From the NCBI RefSeq assembly GCF_020519665.1, contig NZ_CP084703.1, positions 3,286,001 through 3,350,000 of the forward strand: a stretch of DNA of 64,000 nt. Reading direction: 5' to 3'. This DNA is from Bacillus shivajii (GTDB lineage Bacteria; Bacillota; Bacilli; Bacillales; Salisediminibacteriaceae). This document shows positions 17,483 to 25,312 of this stretch, in pieces; position 1 is the first letter of the stretch; each line of letters opens with the position of its first letter. Under the pieces are notes generated by a model. That model made no database searches. It was not told the origin of the DNA and saw nothing but the letters and a program-made list of their open reading frames with translations. A program made the position numbers and the translations under genes.

Positions 17483-18041
17483 TATATAATTGAATTAATT
17501 TCATAACTCAAAATAAGGTGGGAAATACCGAATAATGAGATTGAACTTGACTTCAGACGGACGCTTTCCCGAGGGCTTGCCTTCAGCTAACTTAGGCTCG
17601 ACAACTCTTCGTCTAAGTGGATCTTCAGACTACGCTGATCCTCTGGGAGTCGCCGTCTTTCGTTACGTTCACTTTTAAAGAAAACTTGCCGATTGGCGAT
17701 CCTTTAAGGCGAAGACAAAGGCGTAGTTGCGACGAGCTATACTCCTTGATTATGCTTCGAGCTGCGACGAGTAACCGCAGGAGCACCAAGCAACGGCTTC
17801 CTCGACATTACTTCGACCTGCGACGAGTAACCGCAGGAGCAACGAGCATTCGCTTCTCGAATATTCTTCGAGCTGCCTCGACGCATCACCTTCCAAGAAG
17901 TGCTTGAAGAGGAAGAGGCACTTATTCTATCGACCATAAATTTATAAATTCTGATAGTACAAATAAAACGTAGATTTAATGGGAAAATTAAAATATCGTT
18001 CGTTTCATTGCACAAAAAACGTAATTATGAAATTGATCGAA
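17483..18041. mobile_element. Composite non-coding repeat element (copy D, longest)
   Basis: A roughly 550-base element bounded by 'AATTTCATAA' on the left (about 17495) and its complement TTATGAAATTGAT on the right (about 18027-18039). Inside: the GACGGACGCTTTCCCGAG block; a hairpin (ACTTAGGC 17590-17597 with GTCTAAGT 17611-17618, keeping pairing through a G-T); GGATCTTCAG; GGGAGTCGCCGTC; an ACTTGCCGATTGGCGA hairpin with GGCGAAGACAAAGGCG; and three 'GCGACGAG...CGCAGGAGC' units. It shares order and ends with copy B (3431-3865). The ORFs inside on both strands are non-coding. Confidence 0.72.
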
Positions 18042-18184
18042 TTGAACTCCTGTTTTTCGCAAAGTTATCGTGTGTCCGACCTAATTGACAGATTTTTTAG
18101 AACTTTTTATATTCCCAGACCTTTACGACAAGGATCAAATTGCGTTAAAATAAAAAATAGGAGGCCCGCTTGAATCAGTGATAC

Positions 18185-18209
18185 GATAACGATCACAATG
18201 GTTGTTATC
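18185..18209. promoter_or_regulatory. Palindrome upstream of ytzE, possible operator
   Basis: GATAAC at 18185-18190 and GTTATC at 18204-18209 form an inverted repeat about 50 bases before the ytzE start. It could be an operator, possibly for YtzE itself, or simply a hairpin. No -10/-35 assignment is offered. Confidence 0.3.
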
Positions 18210-18261
18210 ACCAAGCTTCCCCCCATCAAAAACGGGATAAAAATGAACAAGGAGTGGTTTT

Positions 18262-18480
18262 TTGAAACCTTCAACAGACCGTATGTTGACCAGGATTAAA
18301 TCCATCTACCTTTACATTAAACGAAAGGAGAGCGTCTCCACAAAGGAACTAGTTGAAGAATTCGGAACAACTCAACGGACGATTCAGCGAGACCTCAATG
18401 TTTTAGAGTATAACAAGCTCGTCTTCAGTCCTGAACGTGGAACATGGTCGGTTACCTCCAAAAAAACAAAAGTGTCATAG
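18262..18480 (+). CDS. ytzE: YtzE, small DeoR-type HTH protein
   Basis: A 72-residue protein made of little more than a DeoR-type winged helix: 'KESVSTKELVEEFGTTQRTIQRDLNVLE' spans the helix-turn-helix. There is no effector-binding domain, as in B. subtilis YtzE, so it may act as a minimal DNA-binding protein. The start is TTG at 18262, set by AAGGAGTGG upstream. A palindrome at 18185-18209 could be its operator. Single-gene unit, convergent with rsuA. Confidence 0.85.
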   Translation: MKPSTDRMLTRIKSIYLYIKRKESVSTKELVEEFGTTQRTIQRDLNVLEYNKLVFSPERGTWSVTSKKTKVS

Positions 18481-18492
18481 ATTCAACCATTT

Positions 18493-18517
18493 ACCTCCAT
18501 TGGAGGTCTTCTTTTTT
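18493..18517. terminator. Short terminator between ytzE and rsuA
   Basis: ACCTCC (18493-18498) pairs with GGAGGT (18502-18507), followed by a T-rich tract on the plus strand. The stem is only six pairs. Confidence 0.5.
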
Positions 18518-18522
18518 GTCAA

Positions 18523-19239
18523 TTACTCATTCGCACTTTTCAACCATTCAATTTCCTCATCCGTTAACTCACGATAAGTTCCTAGATCTAAATTAGGATC
18601 TAACGATAAAGGCCCCATCGACTCTCGCTTTAAAGCAACGACTTTTCTGCCACGCGCTTCAAACATTCGTTTCACTTGATGAAATTTCCCTTCTGTAATC
18701 GTTAAATTTACAACTGTCCCACTTTCACCATTGATATATTCTAGTTTCGCTGGCTTTGTCTCATAACCATCATCTAGGACAACCCCTGCTTCAAGAGCTT
18801 CTTTATCTCCCTCTTCAAGCGGAGCGTCAATATGTACACGATATGTTTTATCAACTTTCTTCTTGGGTGAGGTTAGCTGATGCGCTAATTTCCCGTCGTT
18901 CGTTAAAAGAAGTAAACCCGTAGTGTCTTTATCTAATCTCCCAACTGGAAAAGGTTCAAATATCACATCTTCTGGTTCTAAAATATCTATTACGGTTTCT
19001 TCTGATATATCTTCTGTTGCAGAGATAACGCCTTGTGGCTTATTCATCATTAAATATATAAATGATTTATATTCTACTTTTTCTCCGAATACTTCAATAA
19101 CATCATTTTCTGGATCGATATGTGTTTTTCCATCTGTCACTTTCTCACCATTAACTAATAAACCACCTTTTTTAAGTAGCTTCTTCACTTCTTTTCTTGA
19201 GCCATAGCCCATATTCGCAAGTAATTTATCCGTTCTCAT
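18523..19239 (-). CDS. rsuA: 16S rRNA pseudouridine synthase, RsuA family
   Basis: A 238-residue enzyme. An N-terminal S4 RNA-binding domain (MRTDKLLANMGYGSRKEVKK) is followed by the pseudouridine synthase domain with catalytic motif 'GRLDKDTTGLLLLTNDG' (about residues 100-116) and 'GKFHQVKRMFEARG' near residue 185. Members convert U516 of 16S rRNA. B. subtilis has the orthologue next to ytzE. Its start overlaps the 3' end of the upstream ProC-like gene by 14 bases, so the two are translationally coupled. Confidence 0.92.
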   Translation of the reverse strand: MRTDKLLANMGYGSRKEVKKLLKKGGLLVNGEKVTDGKTHIDPENDVIEVFGEKVEYKSFIYLMMNKPQGVISATEDISEETVIDILEPEDVIFEPFPVGRLDKDTTGLLLLTNDGKLAHQLTSPKKKVDKTYRVHIDAPLEEGDKEALEAGVVLDDGYETKPAKLEYINGESGTVVNLTITEGKFHQVKRMFEARGRKVVALKRESMGPLSLDPNLDLGTYRELTDEEIEWLKSANE

Positions 19240-19915
19240 GACCTTCCCTCTTTCTATTCATTTCTTCGACGACTTGTTTTCCAAATCCACCTAACTGATC
19301 TTCAAGATATGATCGAATCACACCAGGGACAATTTGTAGCCCAGCATGATCAATAAGTTTCTGTGAAATCCCTTGATTCACCAGTTCATATCGCATCTCC
19401 TCCATTAATTCAATTGCCTTTCTAGTTGCCGTTTGATTTATGAAAAAAACTTGTTCTTCTTCCGCGAAAACAACCTCAATCCGTTTGCCAAACCATTTTT
19501 GTAATGTTACTTCGTAATCTGAACAATGATATGGTATAGCCGCTAACCCTTTTTTGTCCTTCTTTAATTGCCTCGCTTCAGTTATAAACTTTACTGGAAT
19601 CATCTTTTGTTTTTCCGATAAAAGATGTTCATAATCTCCCAGCCTTCCTTTTGTTGCACAAAAATAAAAAATCGTCTCTTCATGAAAAAAACGATCGTAT
19701 TTTTCTAAAAAAGGACGAACTTGATCATTAGGAAGTAACAACCATACTTCTCGTTCTTTATGAAAAGAGTTTGGACTTCTCCATTGAATGTGAGAGTGCT
19801 CCTTGATACCCTCCAACACTTTTTCTTTTGTGCGTGAAAAAATGGTTATTTTTCGATCATCAAGTAACTCAACTAATGACTTCGTTAGTTTTCCATAGCC
19901 GATAAAAAGAGCCAA
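19226..19915 (-). CDS. Rossmann-fold protein resembling pyrroline-5-carboxylate reductase
   Basis: A 229-residue protein opening with a nucleotide-binding strand-loop (ALFIGYGKLTKSLVELL). It then follows the beta-alpha pattern of ProC/ComER-type reductases, including 'VWLLLPNDQVRPFLEKY', but lacks the clear C-terminal ProC signature. I read it as a diverged NAD(P)-binding relative of unknown function. The TTG start at 19915 is supported by GGGGAGG five bases upstream. Its end overlaps rsuA by 14 bases, giving a coupled two-gene operon. Confidence 0.6.
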   Translation of the reverse strand: MALFIGYGKLTKSLVELLDDRKITIFSRTKEKVLEGIKEHSHIQWRSPNSFHKEREVWLLLPNDQVRPFLEKYDRFFHEETIFYFCATKGRLGDYEHLLSEKQKMIPVKFITEARQLKKDKKGLAAIPYHCSDYEVTLQKWFGKRIEVVFAEEEQVFFINQTATRKAIELMEEMRYELVNQGISQKLIDHAGLQIVPGVIRSYLEDQLGGFGKQVVEEMNRKREGHENG

Positions 19916-19954
19916 TCGTACCTCCCCTTTCCTATTTAGATTTTGGCTGTGTTA

Positions 19955-20090
19955 AATTTAAAGAATTGAAAGAAGACTACACTTGTTCCTAGAAGTGAAA
20001 GCGAGCACAAAACTGTCAAACATAAGCACTTATTTTTAGGGTAGCTAAATTATAAGTAAAGAAAACTCGCCAAAAGGGCGAGCCTTAAAC
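19955..20090. repeat. Two small repeat fragments
   Basis: At 19975-20015, read on the minus strand, 'GCTTTCACTTCTAGGAACAAGTG' is a worn piece of the CTTTCACCTCTAGGCACAAG block. At 20068-20085 'CTCGCC' and 'GGGCGAG' form the small hairpin also seen at 43690 and in copy D. Confidence 0.5.
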
Positions 20091-20128
20091 TGTAGTCAAG
20101 ATATTTTCCACTCCATTATTATTATGAA

Positions 20129-20156
20129 AAAAGAGAGCTGCAAAAGCAACTCTCAA
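20129..20156 (-). terminator. Terminator of the SEDS gene pair
   Basis: On the minus strand GAGAGTTGC (20154-20146) pairs with GCAGCTCTC (20141-20133), followed by T6. Confidence 0.85.
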
Positions 20157-20158
20157 GT

Positions 20159-21334
20159 TTAGTCTTCCTCACCAAACATATAATGTTTCGTTCGTATATT
20201 TACATTAAGGACGATCCCTATCGCAATCATATTCGTCATCAAGGCACTTCCCCCGTAACTAATAAACGGAAGTGCTAAACCTGTAATTGGCATTAGGCCG
20301 ATTGTCATCCCGATGTTTTGGAAAACTTGAAAGACGATTAAGCCAATCGTTCCTGCAACAAGATAAGAACCGAACGTATTATTACACGTAAAGGCAATAA
20401 TGATCATTCGGTATAGCAAAAGAAAATAAACGACGATCAAAATCGTTGCCCCAACAAAACCAAATTCTTCACCAATCACTGTAAAAATGAAGTCTGTATG
20501 AAGTTCTGGAATCATTCCACTTTGTGTTTTTGCCCCTTGAATAAATCCACTACCATATAATTGTCCGGCACCAATACCTTGAAGTGCGTGGTAAAGTTGG
20601 TAGCCTTCATCACTAATATTTGCTGCAGGATCAAGCCAAGCATAAATTCTTCGCAATTGATGATCTTTAATAATCATATTAAAAAGATGAAAGAAGTTAT
20701 TATGCAACCAGATGAGAAAAGCAATCGATGAAACAACCATACCGACTAACAAACCAATCATCCTATAGGTTACCCCCGATAAAACAATCATGCTGAACAT
20801 AATTGCACCAATAACAAGAGACGTTCCTAAGTCAGGTTGAACTAAAATGAAGGCAAACGGGGGCATTCCAACCGCAAGTACCTTCCCGACGACGATACAA
20901 TCCGCTTTAAATGACTTTTCCCTTGGTGTTTTTGAAATCTTGTACAACAAGTGTGCAAGGGCAATCAAAACAAAGATTTTCACAAACTCAGATGGCTGAA
21001 AGCTAAATATTCCTCCGACATTAAGCCAACGTTGCGCTCCTAACCTGCTTTCCCCAATGAAGTGAACCAAAACAAGTAAGACCATACCGACAGCGTACAA
21101 TGGTACTGAGAAATTCTTAAATAATTCATAATCGATACTCATTGCTGCAAGCATAAGAATAATACCGATTCCAAACCAAATAATTTGTCGCCTTACGAAA
21201 AATGATTGATCGACATTATAAATAGCTTCATTCGTCCCACTATATATGGCAACTAAACTAATGCACATTAAAACAAACAGAAAAAATAATAAAGAAAAAT
21301 CTAGTTGTTGAAAAGAACTTTTCCGTTCTTGCAT
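20159..21334 (-). CDS. rodA: SEDS family peptidoglycan polymerase, RodA-like
   Basis: A 391-residue membrane protein with about ten segments, of the shape-elongation-division-sporulation family that polymerises lipid II into glycan. The family's PSEFVK motif is near residue 114; 'GMIPELHTDFIFTVIGEE' near residue 268 carries the catalytic aspartate (HTDF), and 'FISYGGSA' lies near the C-terminus. 'RRIYAWLDP' and GYQLYHALQGIGAG favour RodA over FtsW. It lies 28 bases after a second SEDS gene and before a strong terminator. It could be the housekeeping RodA or an extra paralogue; the window alone cannot decide. Confidence 0.85.
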   Translation of the reverse strand: MQERKSSFQQLDFSLLFFLFVLMCISLVAIYSGTNEAIYNVDQSFFVRRQIIWFGIGIILMLAAMSIDYELFKNFSVPLYAVGMVLLVLVHFIGESRLGAQRWLNVGGIFSFQPSEFVKIFVLIALAHLLYKISKTPREKSFKADCIVVGKVLAVGMPPFAFILVQPDLGTSLVIGAIMFSMIVLSGVTYRMIGLLVGMVVSSIAFLIWLHNNFFHLFNMIIKDHQLRRIYAWLDPAANISDEGYQLYHALQGIGAGQLYGSGFIQGAKTQSGMIPELHTDFIFTVIGEEFGFVGATILIVVYFLLLYRMIIIAFTCNNTFGSYLVAGTIGLIVFQVFQNIGMTIGLMPITGLALPFISYGGSALMTNMIAIGIVLNVNIRTKHYMFGEED

Positions 21335-21362
21335 CTATTCCACCTACTATATGTTTTACAAA

Positions 21363-22577
21363 TTATCGAACTGGGCGAAGATGTTGTTTCTTTCCATATG
21401 TAACTTTAGGAGTTTCTTCCTCTTCTACATATTCTTCATCTTCGCGATTTTCATGACGGTCCTTTTCTGTTTTTCTTGAAATGTTCGCTAAGATCCCCAT
21501 TGATGCTAATGTAACCATAAGAGAAGAACCACCATAGCTTATGAAAGGAAATGGAATTCCTGTAATTGGTAAAACACCACTGACCGCTCCTGCATTAAAT
21601 AACACTTGTATAGAGAGCTGAAAGACGATTCCAAACGCTAGAAGGCTACCAAAAGCGTCCTTGCATCTGGCCCCAATTACAACCCCTCTTATAATAATAA
21701 TCAACATACATGCAAAAACAAAGGCAATACCTAATATTCCTAATTCTTCACTGACAATTGCAAGGATAAAATCAGTATGTGCTTCTGGTAAATAAAATAA
21801 TTTCTGCACACTTTGACCAAAACCAGCCCCTGTTAAGCCACCGTGAGCGATCGCAATGTAAGATTGAACGAGTTGGTATCCAACTCCTGCTTCTAATTCA
21901 AATGGGGTACGGTAGCCAATTAAACGATTCATCCGATATTCTGCTGATTGTGCATAATGATAAACGGCCCAGCCTGCTACAGTACCTAATGAAATGATAT
22001 GTAGCTTCCTCGCACCAGAACAAAAAGCAATAAGGCCTGCTACAATAACAATGGACGTCGCTGTTCCTAAATCTGGTTGTAACATAATAAGGCCGAAAAA
22101 AATAACAACAACAATTAACGGTGGTAATACACCGCTTAAGAACTTATTAATGTACGCTTGCTTTCTTGAGTATACGTACGATAAGTAAATAATCGAACCT
22201 AATTTCACAAATTCGGATGGCTGAATTTGAAATCCTGCAATGGATACCCACCTTGTTGCTTCGTTAACACTGACACCAACACCAGGAACTTGTACGAGGG
22301 CTAGGAGAATGATCGACCCTAGTACGATCCATGGTGCGAGCTTTCTAAAATGCCTGTATGGAAAAAACATAAAAAACATAAATAGAAATGCAGATACGAT
22401 AACCCATTGGAGCTGACGGTCAAAAAAATGAGTAATGTTATCAAATCTTTCATAACCAATAACAAAACTAGAGCTATATATCATAACGAGTCCGAATAAT
22501 GTAAGTAATGCTACACTAACAATTAAAACCCAATCTATGTAGAGGTTTTTCTTTTTTGGCTCTTGCAATTTATTCAC
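21363..22577 (-). CDS. ftsW: SEDS family peptidoglycan polymerase, FtsW-like
   Basis: A 404-residue membrane protein with a cytoplasmic start, about ten segments and a charged C-terminal tail (KTEKDRHENREDEEYVEEEE). SEDS motifs: 'IQPSEFVKLGSI' near residue 119, 'YLPEAHTDFILAIVSEE' near residue 268 with the catalytic aspartate, and 'PFPFISYGGSSLM' near residue 347. The 'AHTDFI' and GGSSL wording is FtsW/SpoVE-like. It is the first gene of a two-gene SEDS operon. No class B penicillin-binding protein gene, the usual partner of a SEDS enzyme, is close by. Confidence 0.85.
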   Translation of the reverse strand: MNKLQEPKKKNLYIDWVLIVSVALLTLFGLVMIYSSSFVIGYERFDNITHFFDRQLQWVIVSAFLFMFFMFFPYRHFRKLAPWIVLGSIILLALVQVPGVGVSVNEATRWVSIAGFQIQPSEFVKLGSIIYLSYVYSRKQAYINKFLSGVLPPLIVVVIFFGLIMLQPDLGTATSIVIVAGLIAFCSGARKLHIISLGTVAGWAVYHYAQSAEYRMNRLIGYRTPFELEAGVGYQLVQSYIAIAHGGLTGAGFGQSVQKLFYLPEAHTDFILAIVSEELGILGIAFVFACMLIIIIRGVVIGARCKDAFGSLLAFGIVFQLSIQVLFNAGAVSGVLPITGIPFPFISYGGSSLMVTLASMGILANISRKTEKDRHENREDEEYVEEEETPKVTYGKKQHLRPVR

Positions 22578-22996
22578 CCGCCTATTTTTTTAGGTGATTA
22601 ATCTTTGATTATCGTCGACATGCGTAAATCCCAATGTCATGATTGATTGGCATAAAACGCTCTTGGCGACAAGTTTATGAACATACACCATTAATTCTAT
22701 CATTATAGCAGATGCCTCCCCACTCTAAAAGAGACTTCGTAATTGTTATTATGGATAAATTCTACTTATTGAATAAAGACAAAGTGCCTAGCAACTCATA
22801 TTAAATATAATGAAACAGAGTCATTATATTTTAATGAAGTGAAATCTATTAGACACTTTTATACCTCTCCCTTTGTAAATGTAAAGGCTAGCATCCATAC
22901 ACATTTTTCTCACACTGGATGCTTAAACGACAAAAATCCACTATGATGCCCCGATAAATAACCCCACTCTTCATACATAATGTCCACACCCATTAA
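22578..22996. other. Divergent intergenic region with a strong AT-rich hairpin
   Basis: About 420 bases upstream of the FtsW-like gene and the HxlR gene. TTAAATATAATGA (22801-22813) pairs with TCATTATATTTTAA (22821-22834) around a 7-base loop. The flanks AAAGTGCCTA (about 22781) and TAGACACTTT (about 22850) also pair, making an extended stem. No ORF lies inside. Confidence 0.6.
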
Positions 22997-23024
22997 TTAC
23001 AAGAATAGTGGCGTATGATATAAT
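22997..23024 (+). promoter_or_regulatory. Probable SigA promoter of the HxlR-family gene
   Basis: TTACAA at 22997-23002 and TATAAT at 23019-23024, spacer 16 bases, about 50 bases before the start codon. Confidence 0.55.
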
Positions 23025-23073
23025 AGACATAGACTTACTATTATTCCCACTGCATAAAAAGGAGTGGTTGCCA

Positions 23074-23385
23074 ATGGATCAAATTCACTTATGCCCAAAA
23101 TTTGAAGCAGCTTTTCAAATGTTAGGAAAACGCTGGAATGGATTAATTTTACGAGTACTCCAACAAGGGCCGAAGCGGTTTAAAGATATATCTTCTGTCA
23201 TCCCCAACATGAGTGATAAAATGCTCGTTGATCGACTGAAAAACCTGGAAGAAGCAGACCTTGTCGAACGTATCGTTTACCCAGAAACACCCGTTCGAAT
23301 TGAGTATAAATTAACAGAAAAAGGTCATGCACTTGAACCTACCATGAATGAACTCCAGAAATGGGCAGAAACATGGATGAAATAA
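23074..23385 (+). CDS. HxlR (DUF24) family regulator, YodB/CatR-like
   Basis: A 103-residue winged-helix regulator. It starts MDQIHLCPKFEAAFQMLGKR, closely following YodB and CatR of B. subtilis, which sense quinones, diamide and hypochlorite through a conserved N-terminal cysteine. That residue is Cys7 here. The C-terminus ends at ETWMK without the extra cysteines of YodB, so it looks like a one-cysteine sensor such as CatR. The true start is the ATG at 23074 after AAAGGAGTGG; the longer ORF is not supported. It converges on the thiF end of the thiazole operon. Its target is not evident; quinone oxidoreductase genes, the usual targets, are absent. Confidence 0.82.
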   Translation: MDQIHLCPKFEAAFQMLGKRWNGLILRVLQQGPKRFKDISSVIPNMSDKMLVDRLKNLEEADLVERIVYPETPVRIEYKLTEKGHALEPTMNELQKWAETWMK

Positions 23386-23387
23386 AG

Positions 23388-23426
23388 AACAGGCCAACCT
23401 GTGGATGAGGTTGACCTGTTTTTTAT
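23388..23426. terminator. Terminator after the HxlR gene, shared with thiF
   Basis: AACAGGCCAACCT (23388-23400) pairs with AGGTTGACCTGTT (23408-23420) with one mismatch. T6 follows on the plus strand. Confidence 0.85.
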
Positions 23427-23434
23427 TTGGTTTA

Positions 23435-24454
23435 CTATCCTAAAATCCGATGATACAAAGTTTTCGCTTCAGCAATGTCACTTGTCCCATGCACGAGCAC
23501 TCGTCCATCTTTAAAGAAAACGATGCGATGATCACCATATCGGTACGAAAGTAAATATGGGTTTTGTTCAACTGTACCTTCTTGCTGACTTAAAATGTCA
23601 GCTAATTCTTCTAAGTCTCTCTCCATTCGCTTCGGTGGACGAATTTGTACAGTATTCCTGCCACATAGAACAGCCGTCTTTGTTTGTGCTTCATAAGATA
23701 AAAACGGATAAGAACGGTCAGTACCACACGATGAACAATCGTCTTTACGCACTCGATCCACTTTGATTGAAGTATGTTCATTTTTCCATAAATCAAAGCA
23801 GACAAGTTTTTTCCTGAGCGATTCTTTATCTTCAACAAGGAGTTTGAGTACTTCTGCTGTCTGATAAGCAACTACCATTTGCACAGCTGGACTTATGACA
23901 CCAACCGTATCACACGTTGCTCCCCCTAGTGGAACCGTCTCTAATAAACAATGTAGGCATGGCGTTTCCCCTGGAATAATTGTATAACTTAGACCATAGC
24001 TACCTACACACGCACCATAAATCCATGGAATGTCATATTTTTGAGCAATGTCATTCATGAGTAGGCGCGTATCGAAATTATCTGTTGCATCTAGCATAAT
24101 ATCAACGCCGTCTATTAACTGTTCTAATTCTTCCTTCGTCACATCGAGTACATGTGCTTCAATATCGACTTCAGAATTAATAGCAGACAAACGTTGTTTT
24201 GCAGCTACGGCTTTCGGAATTCGTTCTTTTGCATCTAACTCAGCATATAGCTGTTGACGCTGTAAGTTACTAAATTCTACATAGTCACGATCAACTATTG
24301 TAACCTTACCTATTCCTGCTCGTACAAGATTTTCCGCATTCCCTGTACCTAATGCACCTGCTCCAATAATTAAAACGTGTTTGTGATGAATCTTCCCTTG
24401 ACCTTGTTCTCCAATCGGAGAAAACAATTGCTGTCTTGAATAACGGTTATTCAT
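23435..24454 (-). CDS. thiF: ThiF, ThiS adenylyltransferase (E1-like, MoeB family)
   Basis: A 339-residue E1-like enzyme that adenylates the C-terminal glycine of ThiS before sulfur loading. The ATP-binding 'VLIIGAGALGTGNAENLVRAG' spans about residues 28-48, 'DRDYVEFSNLQRQ' is near residue 56, and zinc-binding cysteine pairs occur in CLHC and CSSC. The remaining C-terminal part is weakly conserved. It is the last gene of the thiG-thiH-tenI-thiS-thiF operon, 21 bases after thiS, which favours ThiF over MoeB. It ends at the terminator shared with the HxlR gene. Confidence 0.9.
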   Translation of the reverse strand: MNNRYSRQQLFSPIGEQGQGKIHHKHVLIIGAGALGTGNAENLVRAGIGKVTIVDRDYVEFSNLQRQQLYAELDAKERIPKAVAAKQRLSAINSEVDIEAHVLDVTKEELEQLIDGVDIMLDATDNFDTRLLMNDIAQKYDIPWIYGACVGSYGLSYTIIPGETPCLHCLLETVPLGGATCDTVGVISPAVQMVVAYQTAEVLKLLVEDKESLRKKLVCFDLWKNEHTSIKVDRVRKDDCSSCGTDRSYPFLSYEAQTKTAVLCGRNTVQIRPPKRMERDLEELADILSQQEGTVEQNPYLLSYRYGDHRIVFFKDGRVLVHGTSDIAEAKTLYHRILG

Positions 24455-24475
24455 GATTGTTACTTCCCTTCTCGA

Positions 24476-24679
24476 TCATCCGCCGCCAACAAATTGAACA
24501 AGCTCAATTTGGTCGCCTTCTTTGATCTCAGTTCCATCATGATCATCTTTATTCATAATACTTTCATTCAATTCGACGATAACGACTTTTTTATCTAATT
24601 CATAGTAATTTAATAAATCTGATACGGTTTTAACATCCGCAGGTAATTCACTTTTCTTTCCATTCACTTGAATCACCAT
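24476..24679 (-). CDS. thiS: ThiS, sulfur carrier protein
   Basis: A 67-residue ubiquitin-like sulfur carrier. It begins MVIQVNGKKSELP and ends FVGGG; the C-terminal Gly-Gly is the site of adenylation and thiocarboxylate formation. The longer ORF from 24733 is not used because GGAGGG lies just upstream of the ATG at 24679 and the length then equals that of ThiS. It sits between tenI (14 bases upstream) and thiF. It donates sulfur to the thiazole ring made by ThiG. Confidence 0.93.
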   Translation of the reverse strand: MVIQVNGKKSELPADVKTVSDLLNYYELDKKVVIVELNESIMNKDDHDGTEIKEGDQIELVQFVGGG

Positions 24680-24693
24680 TAACTTTCCCTCCT

Positions 24694-25281
24694 TCAATCT
24701 ACAACATATGCTTGTATTGCTGTTAACGGGCATTGAGCCTCTAATACTCCAGACATGACAGCAATCCCTTTAGCACCTGCCTCTCTTACTACGTTAACAC
24801 GATCAGGGTTAATTCCTCCAATCGCGATAACAGGAATATCGACCGATTCGACGATATCACGTAACTGTTCAACGCCTCTTGGCTCTAATCCTGGCTTTGA
24901 ATTTGATGGAAATACGTGTCCATACAATATATAATCTGCCCCATTTTTCTCCGCTTCACATGCCTCCGTAACTGAGTGAACAGACTTACCAATTCGTAAG
25001 TGAGGAAACGTACTTTTTACCGCTTGAATAGGTAAACTATGATAAGCAAGTTGCGTTCCAGCTGTCTTCATCGCGGCAGCGACATCGACGCGGTCATTGA
25101 TTACCAACTTTGAAGCTGGAATCCCAGCACTCTTTAATAACTCTACACCTTCGACAACTTCAGAAGCTGTACGCTTTTTTTCACGAAGGTGAAAATAATC
25201 GACGTAAGGTTCAATTGTTTTTGCAGTTTGTACAAATTTATCTAAAGGTTGTTTTCCATTCGAGATAACATGAATCTCCAC
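24694..25281 (-). CDS. tenI: TenI, thiazole tautomerase
   Basis: A 195-residue TIM-barrel protein of the ThiE/TenI family. TenI isomerises the ThiG product to the aromatic carboxythiazole phosphate. The sequence has 'YFHLREK' near residue 29 and 'YILYGHVFPSNSKPG', whose His is the expected tautomerase residue, and ends with 'IAIGGINPDRV' and 'GIAVMSGV'. It lacks the pyrimidine-binding wording of true ThiE (present at 28885). The GTG start at 25281 has GAGGTGAT upstream. Gene order inside the thiazole operon supports TenI. Confidence 0.87.
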   Translation of the reverse strand: MEIHVISNGKQPLDKFVQTAKTIEPYVDYFHLREKKRTASEVVEGVELLKSAGIPASKLVINDRVDVAAAMKTAGTQLAYHSLPIQAVKSTFPHLRIGKSVHSVTEACEAEKNGADYILYGHVFPSNSKPGLEPRGVEQLRDIVESVDIPVIAIGGINPDRVNVVREAGAKGIAVMSGVLEAQCPLTAIQAYVVD

Positions 25282-25312
25282 CTCATCACCTCACAAACCA
25301 TCATACAACGAG

